A stretch of DNA of 64,000 nucleotides, taken from assembly GCF_900112185.1 (NCBI RefSeq), contig NZ_FOKP01000011.1, positions 1 to 64,000 of the forward strand, in the 5' to 3' direction. Positions 56,707-64,000 of the stretch are shown here, piece by piece. A model generated the notes under the pieces. It did no database searches and was not told the origin of the DNA. It saw nothing but the letters and a program-made list of their open reading frames with translations. The first letter of the stretch is position 1; each line of letters opens with the position of its first letter. A program made the position numbers and the translations under genes. Origin of the DNA: Allobosea sp. CRIB-10 (GTDB lineage Bacteria; Pseudomonadota; Alphaproteobacteria; Rhizobiales; Beijerinckiaceae).

Positions 56707-58053
56707 ATGTCCAATGCCGGCCGCCAGCTCACGCTCAACCTGTTCATCTATCCCGGCGGCCATCACGAGGCCGCCTGGCGCTATAGGGAGTCGGAACCGG
56801 AGCGGGTACTCGACATCCGCTATTATCAGGAGCTGGCGCGGAAGGCGGAGGCCGCGAAGTTCGATGCGGTCTTCCTCGCCGACGGGCCGTCTTTGGCGGA
56901 GAATGTCCGGTATTCCTCCCGGGTTCGCCTGGAGCCGGTGACCTGGCTGACCGCCATCGCGGCGGCCACCGAGACCATCGGCCTGATCGGCACGGCCTCG
57001 ACCACCTATAACGAGCCCTACAACCTGGCCCGGCTCTTCGCCTCGCTCGATCATATCAGCGGCGGCCGCGCCGGCTGGAACATCGTCACCACAGGCGATG
57101 CCGGGGCCGCCCATAATTTCGGCCTGCCCGAGCATCCGCCGCATGGCGAACGCTATGAGAAGGCCCGCGAATTCCTCGATGTCGTCACCAGGCTCTGGGA
57201 CAGCTGGGAGGACGACGCGCTCGTCGCCGACCCCCGGAGCGGCGTCTTCGCCGATGCCGGCAAAGTCCATCGCATCGACCATGTCGGCAAGCACTACCGG
57301 GTGCGCGGACCCCTCAACGTCTCGCGCTCGCCGCAGGGGAGGCCAGTCTATGTCCAGGCCGGCTCCTCCGAGGATGGCCGCTCCTTCGCGGCGCAGTTCG
57401 CCGAGGCGATCTTCACCGCGCACCAGACGCTTGGAAGCGCGCAGGAGTTCTATGCCGACATCAAGACCCGTGCGGTCGCCCTCGGCCGCCGGCCGGACCA
57501 CCTGCGCATCCTCCCGGGGATCAGCCCCTTCCTCGGCTCGACGCAGGCCGAGGCGAAACGGTTGGAAGAGGAGATCGACGAGCTGATCCAGCCGGCAGCA
57601 TCGCTCGACCAGCTCAAGCGCATGATCGGCGTCGATCTCGGCGGCTATGATCTCGACGGGCCCGTGCCGCGCCAGATCATCGACATCAACGGGCCCAAGG
57701 GATTGGCGAGCCGCTTCCAGCTCGTCGTCGACATCGTCGACCGCGAGAACCCGACGATCCGCCAGCTGATCCGGCGCCTCGCCGGAGCGCGCGGCCATCG
57801 CGTCGTCGTCGGCACGCCCGAGCATGTCGCGAACGAGATCCAGAGCTGGTTCGAGCAGGGCGCGGCCGACGGCTTCAACGTCATGCCGCCCTGGCTGACC
57901 GGCGGCTTCGACAGCTTCGTCGCCGAAGTCGTGCCGATCCTGCGCAAGCGCGGCCTGTTCAGGCAGGATTATTCCGGCACGACGCTGCGCGACCATTACG
58001 GCCTGCCGCGCCCGGACAGCCTCTTCGCCGCGGAGCAGCGCAGGAGCGCCTGA
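56707..58053 (+). CDS. Flavin-dependent monooxygenase, NtaA/SnaA/DszA group (LLM class)
   Basis: 448 residues. LTLNLFIYPGGHHEAAWRYR opens the TIM-barrel; DHISGGRAGWNIVTTGDAGA is the group signature. It uses reduced FMN from a partner reductase to oxidise its substrate; relatives desulfurise sulfones and sulfonates or cleave nitrilotriacetate. It heads an operon with an SsuA/C/B-like importer, so an organosulfur substrate is likely. The ATG at 56707 has GAGG upstream. No reductase (ssuE-type) gene is in the operon. Confidence 0.88.
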   Translation: MSNAGRQLTLNLFIYPGGHHEAAWRYRESEPERVLDIRYYQELARKAEAAKFDAVFLADGPSLAENVRYSSRVRLEPVTWLTAIAAATETIGLIGTASTTYNEPYNLARLFASLDHISGGRAGWNIVTTGDAGAAHNFGLPEHPPHGERYEKAREFLDVVTRLWDSWEDDALVADPRSGVFADAGKVHRIDHVGKHYRVRGPLNVSRSPQGRPVYVQAGSSEDGRSFAAQFAEAIFTAHQTLGSAQEFYADIKTRAVALGRRPDHLRILPGISPFLGSTQAEAKRLEEEIDELIQPAASLDQLKRMIGVDLGGYDLDGPVPRQIIDINGPKGLASRFQLVVDIVDRENPTIRQLIRRLAGARGHRVVVGTPEHVANEIQSWFEQGAADGFNVMPPWLTGGFDSFVAEVVPILRKRGLFRQDYSGTTLRDHYGLPRPDSLFAAEQRRSA

Positions 58054-58142
58054 AGCGCCGGGCTTCGCACCGACCTTCCCCATGCGTGATGCGACGCGGG
58101 CTTAGCCCGTGGACGAGGACGCATGCCCATCGAGGACACCAG

Positions 58143-59156
58143 ATGAAGCTGACCTATCTTCTGCCACTCGCCGCTGCATTGCTGGCCGGACCCGCCGCCG
58201 CCCAGCCCCTGCCGGAGAGCGCGCCGCTTCCCGAGCGCGTTCCGCCGGGCACGACCCTGGTGATCGGCGATCCGCAGACACGGGTGGCGCTCACCTTGTC
58301 GGGCGAGCTCGCCAAGCTGCCCTTCAAGGTCGAATGGGCCAATATTTCCGGCGGTCCGCAGACGATCGAGGCGTTTCGGGCCAAGGCGCTCGACATCGGC
58401 GCGGTCGCCGACATCCCGCCGGTCCACGCGCAATGGACCGGCCTCGACGTCCGGATCGTCGCCGCCAAGTTCCGGCGCGATCCCATCGGCCATCCGATCT
58501 ATGTGATTGCGACGGCGCCCGGCTCCGGCATTGCGAAGCTCGAGGACATCAAGGGCCGCAAGATCGCCTTCAGTCCCGGCCAGGCCCAGGGCGCGCTGGT
58601 GCTGCGCGTGCTGAAGAAGCTGAACCTCCGGCATGACGAAGTCCAGCTCGTCGAACTGCCGAGCGTCGGCGACGCCTATGTCAACGCGCTGGCCAGCAAG
58701 CTGGTCGACGCCGCGCCGATCGCGGAGGCGAACAAGCAGCGCTTCGTCCAGAACTACGAGCGCGACGGCGCCAGGGCCTTGCCGCACGGGCTGCGCGACG
58801 ATCCGGCTTATCTCTATGTGGTCAAGACCTCGCTGGAGGACCCCGGCAAGGCGGCGGCGATCCGCGCCTATGTCCAGGCCTGGGGCCGCGCCACGAAATG
58901 GGTCGAGACCCATCCCGAGGAGTGGATCAAGGGCTACTACGTCAAGGACCAGGGGCTGAAAGCCGATTCCGGCCGCTTCCTGGTCGAATCGAACGGCGAC
59001 CCGGATGTGCCGCTCGACTGGAACGGAGCGATCGAGCGCCAGCAGGAGACGATCGATCTCCTCGCCGCCGAGCTGAAGAAGCCGGTGCTCAAGGCGGCGA
59101 CGCTGTTCGACCGGCGCTTCGAGCAGGTCGCCGGCGCGGCCTATCAGGGAGAATGA
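58143..59156 (+). CDS. ABC transporter substrate-binding protein (SsuA-like)
   Basis: 337 residues. Signal peptide (MKLTYLLPLAAALLAGPAAA), then a type II binding fold with LVIGDPQTRVALTLSGELAK, VADIPPVHAQWTG and IKGRKIAFSPGQAQGALVLR, the aliphatic sulfonate/taurine-type layout. It captures the substrate in the periplasm. The stop overlaps the permease start (ATGA). Confidence 0.85.
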   Translation: MKLTYLLPLAAALLAGPAAAQPLPESAPLPERVPPGTTLVIGDPQTRVALTLSGELAKLPFKVEWANISGGPQTIEAFRAKALDIGAVADIPPVHAQWTGLDVRIVAAKFRRDPIGHPIYVIATAPGSGIAKLEDIKGRKIAFSPGQAQGALVLRVLKKLNLRHDEVQLVELPSVGDAYVNALASKLVDAAPIAEANKQRFVQNYERDGARALPHGLRDDPAYLYVVKTSLEDPGKAAAIRAYVQAWGRATKWVETHPEEWIKGYYVKDQGLKADSGRFLVESNGDPDVPLDWNGAIERQQETIDLLAAELKKPVLKAATLFDRRFEQVAGAAYQGE

Positions 59157-60037
59157 GCATGGCTGATCTCTCGCTCACCGGCGGGCAGGGCGCTCTCGAT
59201 CCCGCCTGGCTCAAGCTCGCCCGCAGCCAGCCTGCTGCCACCGCCGAGACGCCGCGCCGCCGGCGCAAGCTCGGTCCCGGCCGGCCGATCCCCTATGGTG
59301 CCGCGCTCGGCCCGGCCCTGCTGCTGATCCTCTGGAGCATCGGCTCCGCGACCGGTTTCATCGACGACCGCATCCTCTCGGCGCCCTGGACGGTGGCGAC
59401 CACCGGCTGGGAGCTGATCCAGGACGGGCGCCTGCAGGAGAACCTCTGGACCTCGTTCCAGCGCTCATTCTGGGGACTGTTCTGGGGCATCGTCGCCGGC
59501 GCCTCGCTCGGCGTCATCGCCGGCCTCAGCCGCATCGGCGAGTATCTCGTCGACGGCCCGATCCAGATCAAGCGGGCGATTCCCGCGCTCGCTTTGATCC
59601 CGCTGCTGATGCTCTGGTTCGGCATCGGCGAGGGCATGAAGGTCCTGACGATCGCGCTGATCACCTTCGCGCCGATCTATATCCAGACCCATGACGGCCT
59701 GCGCTCGACCGATGCCCGCTTCATCGAGCTGGCAGAGACACTCGACCTCTCCAACGGCCAGTTCCTGCGCCATGTCGTGCTGCCGGCGGCGCTGCCCGGC
59801 TTCCTGCTCGGCCTGCGCTTCGGCGTCACCTATTCCTGGCTGGCGCTGGTCGTGGTCGAGCAGGTCAACGCCACCTCCGGCCTCGGCTACATGATCAACC
59901 TCGCCCGCACCTATGGCCAGACCGAGGTGATCATCCTTTGCCTTGCCGTCTATGCCGCGCTCGGCCTGAGCTCGGACTGGCTCGTCCGCTTCATCACGCG
60001 AAAGGCTCTGCCATGGCGCAAGATTCTGGCCGACTGA
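59153..60037 (+). CDS. ABC transporter permease (SsuC-like)
   Basis: 294 residues. A Pro/Arg-rich head of 45 residues, then about six spans; the EAA loop is THDGLRSTDARFIELAETLD followed by LSNGQFLRHVVLPAALPGFL. GASLGVIAGLSRIGEYLVDG is typical of SsuC/TauC. The start at 59153 overlaps the previous stop; the end overlaps the ATPase by 25 bases. Confidence 0.9.
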   Translation: MSMADLSLTGGQGALDPAWLKLARSQPAATAETPRRRRKLGPGRPIPYGAALGPALLLILWSIGSATGFIDDRILSAPWTVATTGWELIQDGRLQENLWTSFQRSFWGLFWGIVAGASLGVIAGLSRIGEYLVDGPIQIKRAIPALALIPLLMLWFGIGEGMKVLTIALITFAPIYIQTHDGLRSTDARFIELAETLDLSNGQFLRHVVLPAALPGFLLGLRFGVTYSWLALVVVEQVNATSGLGYMINLARTYGQTEVIILCLAVYAALGLSSDWLVRFITRKALPWRKILAD

Positions 60038-60762
60038 CCCAGCCGCCCGTCGTCGCCGTCCGCGGCCTGACCCGCCGCTATGGCGAGCGCACCATCATCG
60101 ACAATGTCGATCTCGACATCGGCCGCGGCGAGTTCGTCGCCTTGCTCGGCCGCTCCGGCTCCGGCAAGAGCACCTTCCTGCGGGCGCTGGCCGGGCTCGA
60201 CCATGGCGTGCCCGGCTCCGGCCGGCTCGGCATGCCCGACGCGGTCTCCGTCGTCTTCCAGGATGCGCGGCTGCTGCCGTGGAAGACCGTCGTCGACAAT
60301 GTCTCGCTCGGGCTGAAGGGGCAAACGCCGCGCGAGCGCGCTCTGCACGCCCTCGCCGAGGTCGAGCTCACGGCTCGGGCAAAGGCCTGGCCGATGCAGC
60401 TCTCCGGCGGCGAGCAGCAGCGCGCCGCGCTGGCCCGCTCGCTGGTGCGCGAGCCGGAGTTGCTCTTGCTCGACGAGCCCTTCGGCGCGCTCGATGCGCT
60501 GACCCGGCTGCGCATGCAGGCGCTCTTGCTCGATCTCTGTGCCCGCCATCGCCCGGCGGTGCTGCTCGTCACCCATGACGTCGACGAAGCGATCCATCTC
60601 GCCCAGCGCGTGCTGGTGCTCGATCAGGGCCGCTTCGTGGTCGACCTCAAGGTCGACCTGCCGTCCGAGGCCGGGCCGCGGCAGCGACGCTTCGCCGAGG
60701 TGCGCAGCGAGTTGCTGAGCAGCCTCGGCGTGACCCCGGAGGAACTGCGCCGCGTCGCCTGA
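60013..60762 (+). CDS. ABC transporter ATP-binding protein (SsuB-like)
   Basis: 249 residues. Walker A LGRSGSGKSTFLRALAG, Q-loop VVFQDARLLPWKTVVDNV, signature LSGGEQQRAALARSL, Walker B LLLLDEPFGALDALT, switch LLVTHDVDEA. The LLPWKTVVDNVSLGL stretch is the SsuB pattern. Last gene of the operon. Confidence 0.93.
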   Translation: MAQDSGRLTQPPVVAVRGLTRRYGERTIIDNVDLDIGRGEFVALLGRSGSGKSTFLRALAGLDHGVPGSGRLGMPDAVSVVFQDARLLPWKTVVDNVSLGLKGQTPRERALHALAEVELTARAKAWPMQLSGGEQQRAALARSLVREPELLLLDEPFGALDALTRLRMQALLLDLCARHRPAVLLVTHDVDEAIHLAQRVLVLDQGRFVVDLKVDLPSEAGPRQRRFAEVRSELLSSLGVTPEELRRVA

Positions 60763-60812
60763 GCGCTCCGGCGCGCGCAGGGCGCGGGAAGCTTGAGTTG
60801 AACGGTCAAAAC

Positions 60813-60842
60813 AAAAAACCGCTGGAGACGAGTCCCCAGCGG
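60813..60842 (-). terminator. Rho-independent terminator of the 27-residue gene
   Basis: On the minus strand CCGCTGG, a 10-base loop and CCAGCGG, followed by six Ts. It lies 16 bases after the stop codon at 60859. Confidence 0.9.
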
Positions 60843-60858
60843 CTAAAGAAGCCCCGAA

Positions 60859-60942
60859 TCAGCGGGGGTAAGACCGATAGTGAGCGCGAACGTATTCCAG
60901 CTTGCCGAAACGAACGCGCGTGTAGTTGGTAACGTAGATCAT
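60859..60942 (-). CDS. 27-residue basic, tyrosine-rich peptide
   Basis: Begins MIYVTNYTRVRFGKLEYVRA and ends HYRSYPR: five Tyr, five Arg, one Lys and one acidic residue, no hydrophobic span. AAGGAG stands six bases before the ATG, the frame is intact and a perfect terminator follows the stop, so this looks like a real single-gene unit. A TATATA box lies about 45 bases upstream (near 60992). No family recognised. It is convergent with the Ssu-like operon. Confidence 0.7.
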   Translation of the reverse strand: MIYVTNYTRVRFGKLEYVRAHYRSYPR

Positions 60943-61066
60943 TGCTGGCTCCTTAGCGGAGCCTTGAACCGGGACTCAGGGTCCTATATACAGAAAACGC
61001 GACTTTGGGCGGACCCCGCCCTCCGCTAGGCTCCTTTCCTGTTGCTCGAAGCGGAACCCGCGAAAC

Positions 61067-61106
61067 CCGACCCGGCATGGTGCTGTAACACCATGTTCCG
61101 GGTCGG
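61067..61106. repeat. 16-bp inverted repeat between two divergent accessory genes
   Basis: CCGACCCGGCATGGTG (61067-61082), 6-base loop, then CACCATG-tt-CCGGGTCGG (61089-61106): 16 pairs with one 2-base bulge. No T-run on either side. It could be an operator, an RNA hairpin or the end of a small mobile segment. The gap 60943-61260 holds no other gene. Confidence 0.65.
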
Positions 61107-61260
61107 ACTCGTTTCACGGGCCGGCCCACTGCCATAGTTCATACGATATGCCTCCCAAGCCGCCAAGCGGATTTTGTGGGAGGAAGTGGGGATTTCCCAC
61201 GGAATGCTCTTTTGTTCGATGGGGGGATGGCGTATGTTGGCTCCAAGGAAGGAGTCCGCC

Positions 61261-61917
61261 ATGACGATTGTCGCAGCGCTCAAGGCTGAGATCGCCGCCT
61301 TAGAAAGGGAACTTTTAGAGAACGTAACCTACCAGCGCCTGCTTGTGGCCAAGCAAATGGTGGCGCTCTACGAACCGCAGGCAACTGCGCTCCGGCCACC
61401 GCTTGTACCGCCTGCTTCACTCACGCCACTCACCGCTCCCCCCAGATTGGCTGATCCGCCACCGCGGCGTGGAAACCCTGAGCGTGCTAGAGCGCTGGAC
61501 GCAGCGCGGCTGTTTTTGGCGAATCGGATAGCCGAACCGACGCCGACCGCGGCGATTTATGACCACATAGTCAGCTTGGGAATTGAGATTGGCGGCAGTG
61601 ACGCACGTAACAACCTGAGCGCCATGCTCTCGAACTCGCCGATATTTCAGTCGCACGGCCGCACAGGCTGGACTCTAACTGCTGCGGCATGGATTGATCA
61701 TCACAGTAGGCCCAGCATGCCGCACGGCTCGACCAATGAACGGGAACTAGAGGCACGCAACTACGACGCACCGCCTCCGCCCCCACCGCCGCCAGTACTG
61801 GTGCAATCAGCCCAGCCGCCACATCCAGTACCCCCGCCGCCTCCGCCCCCAGTACCCGTGCAATCAGCCCAGCCACCACATCCAGTACCCCCGCCGCTCC
61901 CTCCGGTCGAACGGTAG
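61261..61917 (+). CDS. Coiled-coil/winged-helix-like protein with proline-rich repeat tail
   Basis: 218 residues. Residues 1-40 form a charged helix (LKAEIAALERELLENV). Residues about 80-140 resemble a small winged helix (ARLFLANRIAEPTPTAAIYD ... NSPIFQSHGRTGWTL). The tail holds two runs of eight and seven prolines separated by a repeated VQSAQPPHPVP unit. AAGGAG sets the start at 61261. Poly-proline tails are rare in bacteria and bind SH3-like or profilin-like partners in other systems. Function unknown. Confidence 0.75.
   Translation: MTIVAALKAEIAALERELLENVTYQRLLVAKQMVALYEPQATALRPPLVPPASLTPLTAPPRLADPPPRRGNPERARALDAARLFLANRIAEPTPTAAIYDHIVSLGIEIGGSDARNNLSAMLSNSPIFQSHGRTGWTLTAAAWIDHHSRPSMPHGSTNERELEARNYDAPPPPPPPPVLVQSAQPPHPVPPPPPPPVPVQSAQPPHPVPPPLPPVER
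61801..61904 (+). repeat. Tandem repeat, 57-bp unit, inside the proline-rich gene
   Basis: Unit 1 is 61801-61857, unit 2 a partial copy 61858-61904. The first 41 bases of the two units differ at one position (G/A). In-frame, so copy number can change without breaking the gene. Confidence 0.85.
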
Positions 61918-62040
61918 GCGCTGCATCAGCTCACACCTAGCCAACCCACACTAGACACATTCTGGGTGGTGACGAACTTGGTATAGTTGTGTTGGTTTTG
62001 CCGCCAAGCCAAGCGCATATAAACGGCACGGGGAAATGCT

Positions 62041-63249
62041 CTAGCGCTTGATCGCCGGGCAGGCGCTCTGGGCGAGCGGGCGGAAGGCCTGGTCGCCGGG
62101 GATGGTGGCGACGAGGTCGTAGAGGTCCCATTCGCCCTTCGATTCCGCCGGCTTCTTGACCTGGAAGACGTAGAAGTCGTGCACCATGCGCCCGTCTTCG
62201 CGCAGCCTGGCGTTGCGCACGACCTCGTCCTCGATCGGGACCTCCCGCATCTTGGCGATCACGGTCTTGGCCTCGTCCGACTTCGCCGCGACGACCGCCT
62301 TGAGATAGTGCCGGACCGAGGAATAGACGCCGGCCTGGATCGCCGAGGGCACCGCGCCATGCGCCGCCTTGAAGCGCTCCGAGAAGGCGCGGGTGCGCTC
62401 ATCGATGTTCCAGTAGAAGCCCTCGGTCAGGATCGTGCCCTGGGCCGAGGCGAGGCCGACGCTCTTCACGTCCATCGCGGTCAGGAAGAAGGCGACCAGC
62501 TTCTGCTTGCCCTGGCCGATGCCGAAATCGCGGGCCGTCTTGATCCCGGCGACGGTGTCGCCGCCGGCATTGGCGAGCGCGATCAGATCGGCGCCCGAGC
62601 CCTGCGCAGTCAGGAGCTGCGAGGACAGGTCGACCGCCGGGAAGGCGTGCCGGACCGAGCCGACATAAGTGCCGCCCTTGGCGGTGACCAGCGTCTTGGC
62701 ATCGGCCTCAAGCTGGTGGCCGAGCGCATAATCGGCCGTGACCAGATACCATTTGGTGCCGGGCTTGGTCAGGTGGTTGGCGATCCCGGCGACCTGGACA
62801 TAGGTGTCCCACATCCACTGGACGACATGGTCGGGCTGGCAGGCATCGCCGGTCAGGCGCGCCGTACCACCGGGGAACAGTCCGACGCGATTCTTGTCCT
62901 TCAGCAGCGGCGGAATGGCGAGCTGTAGCGAGGCGTTCGACATGTCGGCGAGGGCATCGACGCCCTGCCTGTCGATCCATTCGCGCGCGATCGCCGAGCC
63001 GACATCGGCCTTGTTCTGGTGATCGGCCGACACGATCTCGATCTTCATGCCCTGGCATTCGGCCTTCAGGCAGTCCTCGACCGCCATGCGGGCAGCGGTG
63101 ATCGAGCCCTTGCCGGTGATGTCGGAATAGACGCCGGACATATCCGTCAGCACGCCGATCTTGACCGCGCCGTCCGAGATTTCGGCTGCGGCGGGCAAGG
63201 CGCCGAGCAATGCGGTGATGATGGCGAGCGCCGAGGCCAGACCCTTCAT
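62041..63249 (-). CDS. ABC transporter substrate-binding protein, branched-chain amino acid type
   Basis: 402 residues. Signal peptide (MKGLASALAIITALLGALPA), then a type I binding fold: VKIGVLTDMSGVYSDITGKG, SADHQNKADVGSAIAREWID, WYLVTADYALGHQLE. Ligand unknown; this class also binds aromatic acids and urea. It is 33 bases downstream of the SMP-30 gene on the same strand, so the two are probably one operon, maybe for a sugar acid or lactone-derived compound. Confidence 0.88.
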   Translation of the reverse strand: MKGLASALAIITALLGALPAAAEISDGAVKIGVLTDMSGVYSDITGKGSITAARMAVEDCLKAECQGMKIEIVSADHQNKADVGSAIAREWIDRQGVDALADMSNASLQLAIPPLLKDKNRVGLFPGGTARLTGDACQPDHVVQWMWDTYVQVAGIANHLTKPGTKWYLVTADYALGHQLEADAKTLVTAKGGTYVGSVRHAFPAVDLSSQLLTAQGSGADLIALANAGGDTVAGIKTARDFGIGQGKQKLVAFFLTAMDVKSVGLASAQGTILTEGFYWNIDERTRAFSERFKAAHGAVPSAIQAGVYSSVRHYLKAVVAAKSDEAKTVIAKMREVPIEDEVVRNARLREDGRMVHDFYVFQVKKPAESKGEWDLYDLVATIPGDQAFRPLAQSACPAIKR

Positions 63250-63282
63250 GTGAATTCCTCCCGTGATTGTCGTTTGTCGTTG

Positions 63283-64000
63283 CTAGCGGTCGTGCCAGTG
63301 CGCCATCGGCAGGCCGGCGACCGGTGATCTGAATGAGGGGATGCGGCTGCCGCGCAGGCTGCCGATATGGACGGTACCGAGATCGGGCCCGCCGAAGGTG
63401 ATGCTGGCGAACCAGGGCGCGATCGTGCCGCCGCAGGCGAGCATCAGCTCTGGTGTCGCCTCGTCGCGGGCGAAGGCCGCCATCAGCGCCTTGCCGGTCG
63501 AGCTGCCACGATCGTCGTCGAGCAGGATGCGCAATTCGCCCTCCGGCGTGATCGCGAAGACCCGGTCGAGCATCACATGCGTACCCCAGAGATTGCCATG
63601 GGCGTCGAAGGCGATGCCGTCGATGAAGGCGCCATGGTCGCTCGGGCCGAAGATCTCGCGATCGGTCAGGCTGCCATCGGCCCCAACCAGCAATCGCGTC
63701 ACCCGGCAGGCGCAGGTCTCGGCGACGTAGAGCCATTCCTCGTTGGCATCGAGACGGATCTCGTTGGTGAAGGCGAAGCCATCGGCGACGATGCGCAGGC
63801 GTCCGCCATCATAGAGCGCGACATAGCCGTCGCGGACATTGGGGCTCATCGCCCGCATCCAGTTCCTGGTCCGGGTCGAGATCGTCAGCCAGATCCGGTC
63901 CTTGCTGTCGCGCAGCACGAAATTGACCTTGCCGATCGCCTGCCCGTCGACGCGATCGACCAGCACGCGTGTCTCGCCCGAGCGCGTCATCACCTCCAGC
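63283..64000 (-). CDS. SMP-30/gluconolactonase/LRE family protein, partial (5' end beyond window)
   Basis: At least 238 residues; the frame is open to the window edge, so the N-terminus is missing. Beta-propeller repeats with metal-site residues: GFAFTNEIRLDANEEWLYVA, FIDGIAFDAHGNLWGTHVML. Family members hydrolyse lactones with a divalent metal. Encoded just upstream of the binding protein, suggesting import plus lactone hydrolysis of one substrate. Confidence 0.85.
   Translation of the reverse strand, partial: LEVMTRSGETRVLVDRVDGQAIGKVNFVLRDSKDRIWLTISTRTRNWMRAMSPNVRDGYVALYDGGRLRIVADGFAFTNEIRLDANEEWLYVAETCACRVTRLLVGADGSLTDREIFGPSDHGAFIDGIAFDAHGNLWGTHVMLDRVFAITPEGELRILLDDDRGSSTGKALMAAFARDEATPELMLACGGTIAPWFASITFGGPDLGTVHIGSLRGSRIPSFRSPVAGLPMAHWHDR

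Noticed and set aside
61801-61904. CRISPR-like repeat
   Set aside because: Only two direct units without spacers, in frame within a protein gene.

Overview
The window looks like a high-GC alphaproteobacterial chromosome of the order Hyphomicrobiales (Rhizobiales), possibly Bosea or a close relative. The order rests on the NepR/EcfG/PhyR stress cluster, the murU-like/addB/addA/trxA gene order, the TIGR02300 protein beside a tRNA-Ala gene, DUF992 and DUF1194 proteins and REP-like repeats. The genus is my inference.

Layout. 1-613: the end of an IS3-family element lying against an IS5-family transposase remnant. 613-2523: a SleB-type hydrolase lipoprotein, a 59-residue membrane protein and a Sco copper chaperone. 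2537-7141: a membrane GT2 glycosyltransferase gene split by an IS1595-family transposon (3187-5890). The transposon carries two unknown genes, an XRE regulator and a tRNA-Gly(CCC)-like gene. 7142-11011: a four-gene ABC importer behind palindromic operator candidates. 11107-18024: lipoprotein, gyrB, recQ, a periplasmic protein, an FMN reductase and a PmtA-like methyltransferase. 18160-21243: Crp/Fnr regulator, BclA/SbmA-like ABC exporter and a small secreted protein.

21358-30494 is a general stress response region: transglutaminase, a histidine kinase with a decayed ATP-binding domain, ecfG, nepR and, divergently, phyR. Next come a 23-residue membrane peptide, an extensin-like protein, DUF992, a single-domain response regulator, a CHASE3 HisKA_2 kinase, and holin-like and YqjD-like membrane proteins. 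Five sites match the EcfG promoter (GGAAC-N16/17-CGTT). They suggest that the sigma factor drives its own operon, the 23-residue peptide, the response regulator, the YqjD-like pair and the small secreted protein at 20968.

30506-53828 is mostly housekeeping: polA, nitroreductase, a MurU-like nucleotidyltransferase, addB/addA, trxA, DoxX, a class A PBP, hrpB, a class II amidotransferase, a Na+/H+ antiporter, a Bcr/CflA efflux pump, a DUF1194 protein, cmk and a TIGR02300 protein.

54018-56281 is a small accessory patch next to tRNA-Ala(GGC). It holds an orphan DndB/DGQHR-like gene, a tRNA-like inverted element and a small lipoprotein. 56707-60762 is an Ssu-like operon (flavin monooxygenase plus ABC importer), probably for organosulfur compounds. 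60813-61917 holds a well-formed 27-codon gene and a proline-rich protein. The window ends in a branched-chain-amino-acid-type binding protein and a truncated SMP-30/gluconolactonase gene.

The least explained parts are the tRNA-bearing transposon, the 27- and 23-residue genes, the kinase without ATP-binding motifs in the ecfG operon, and the patch beside tRNA-Ala.
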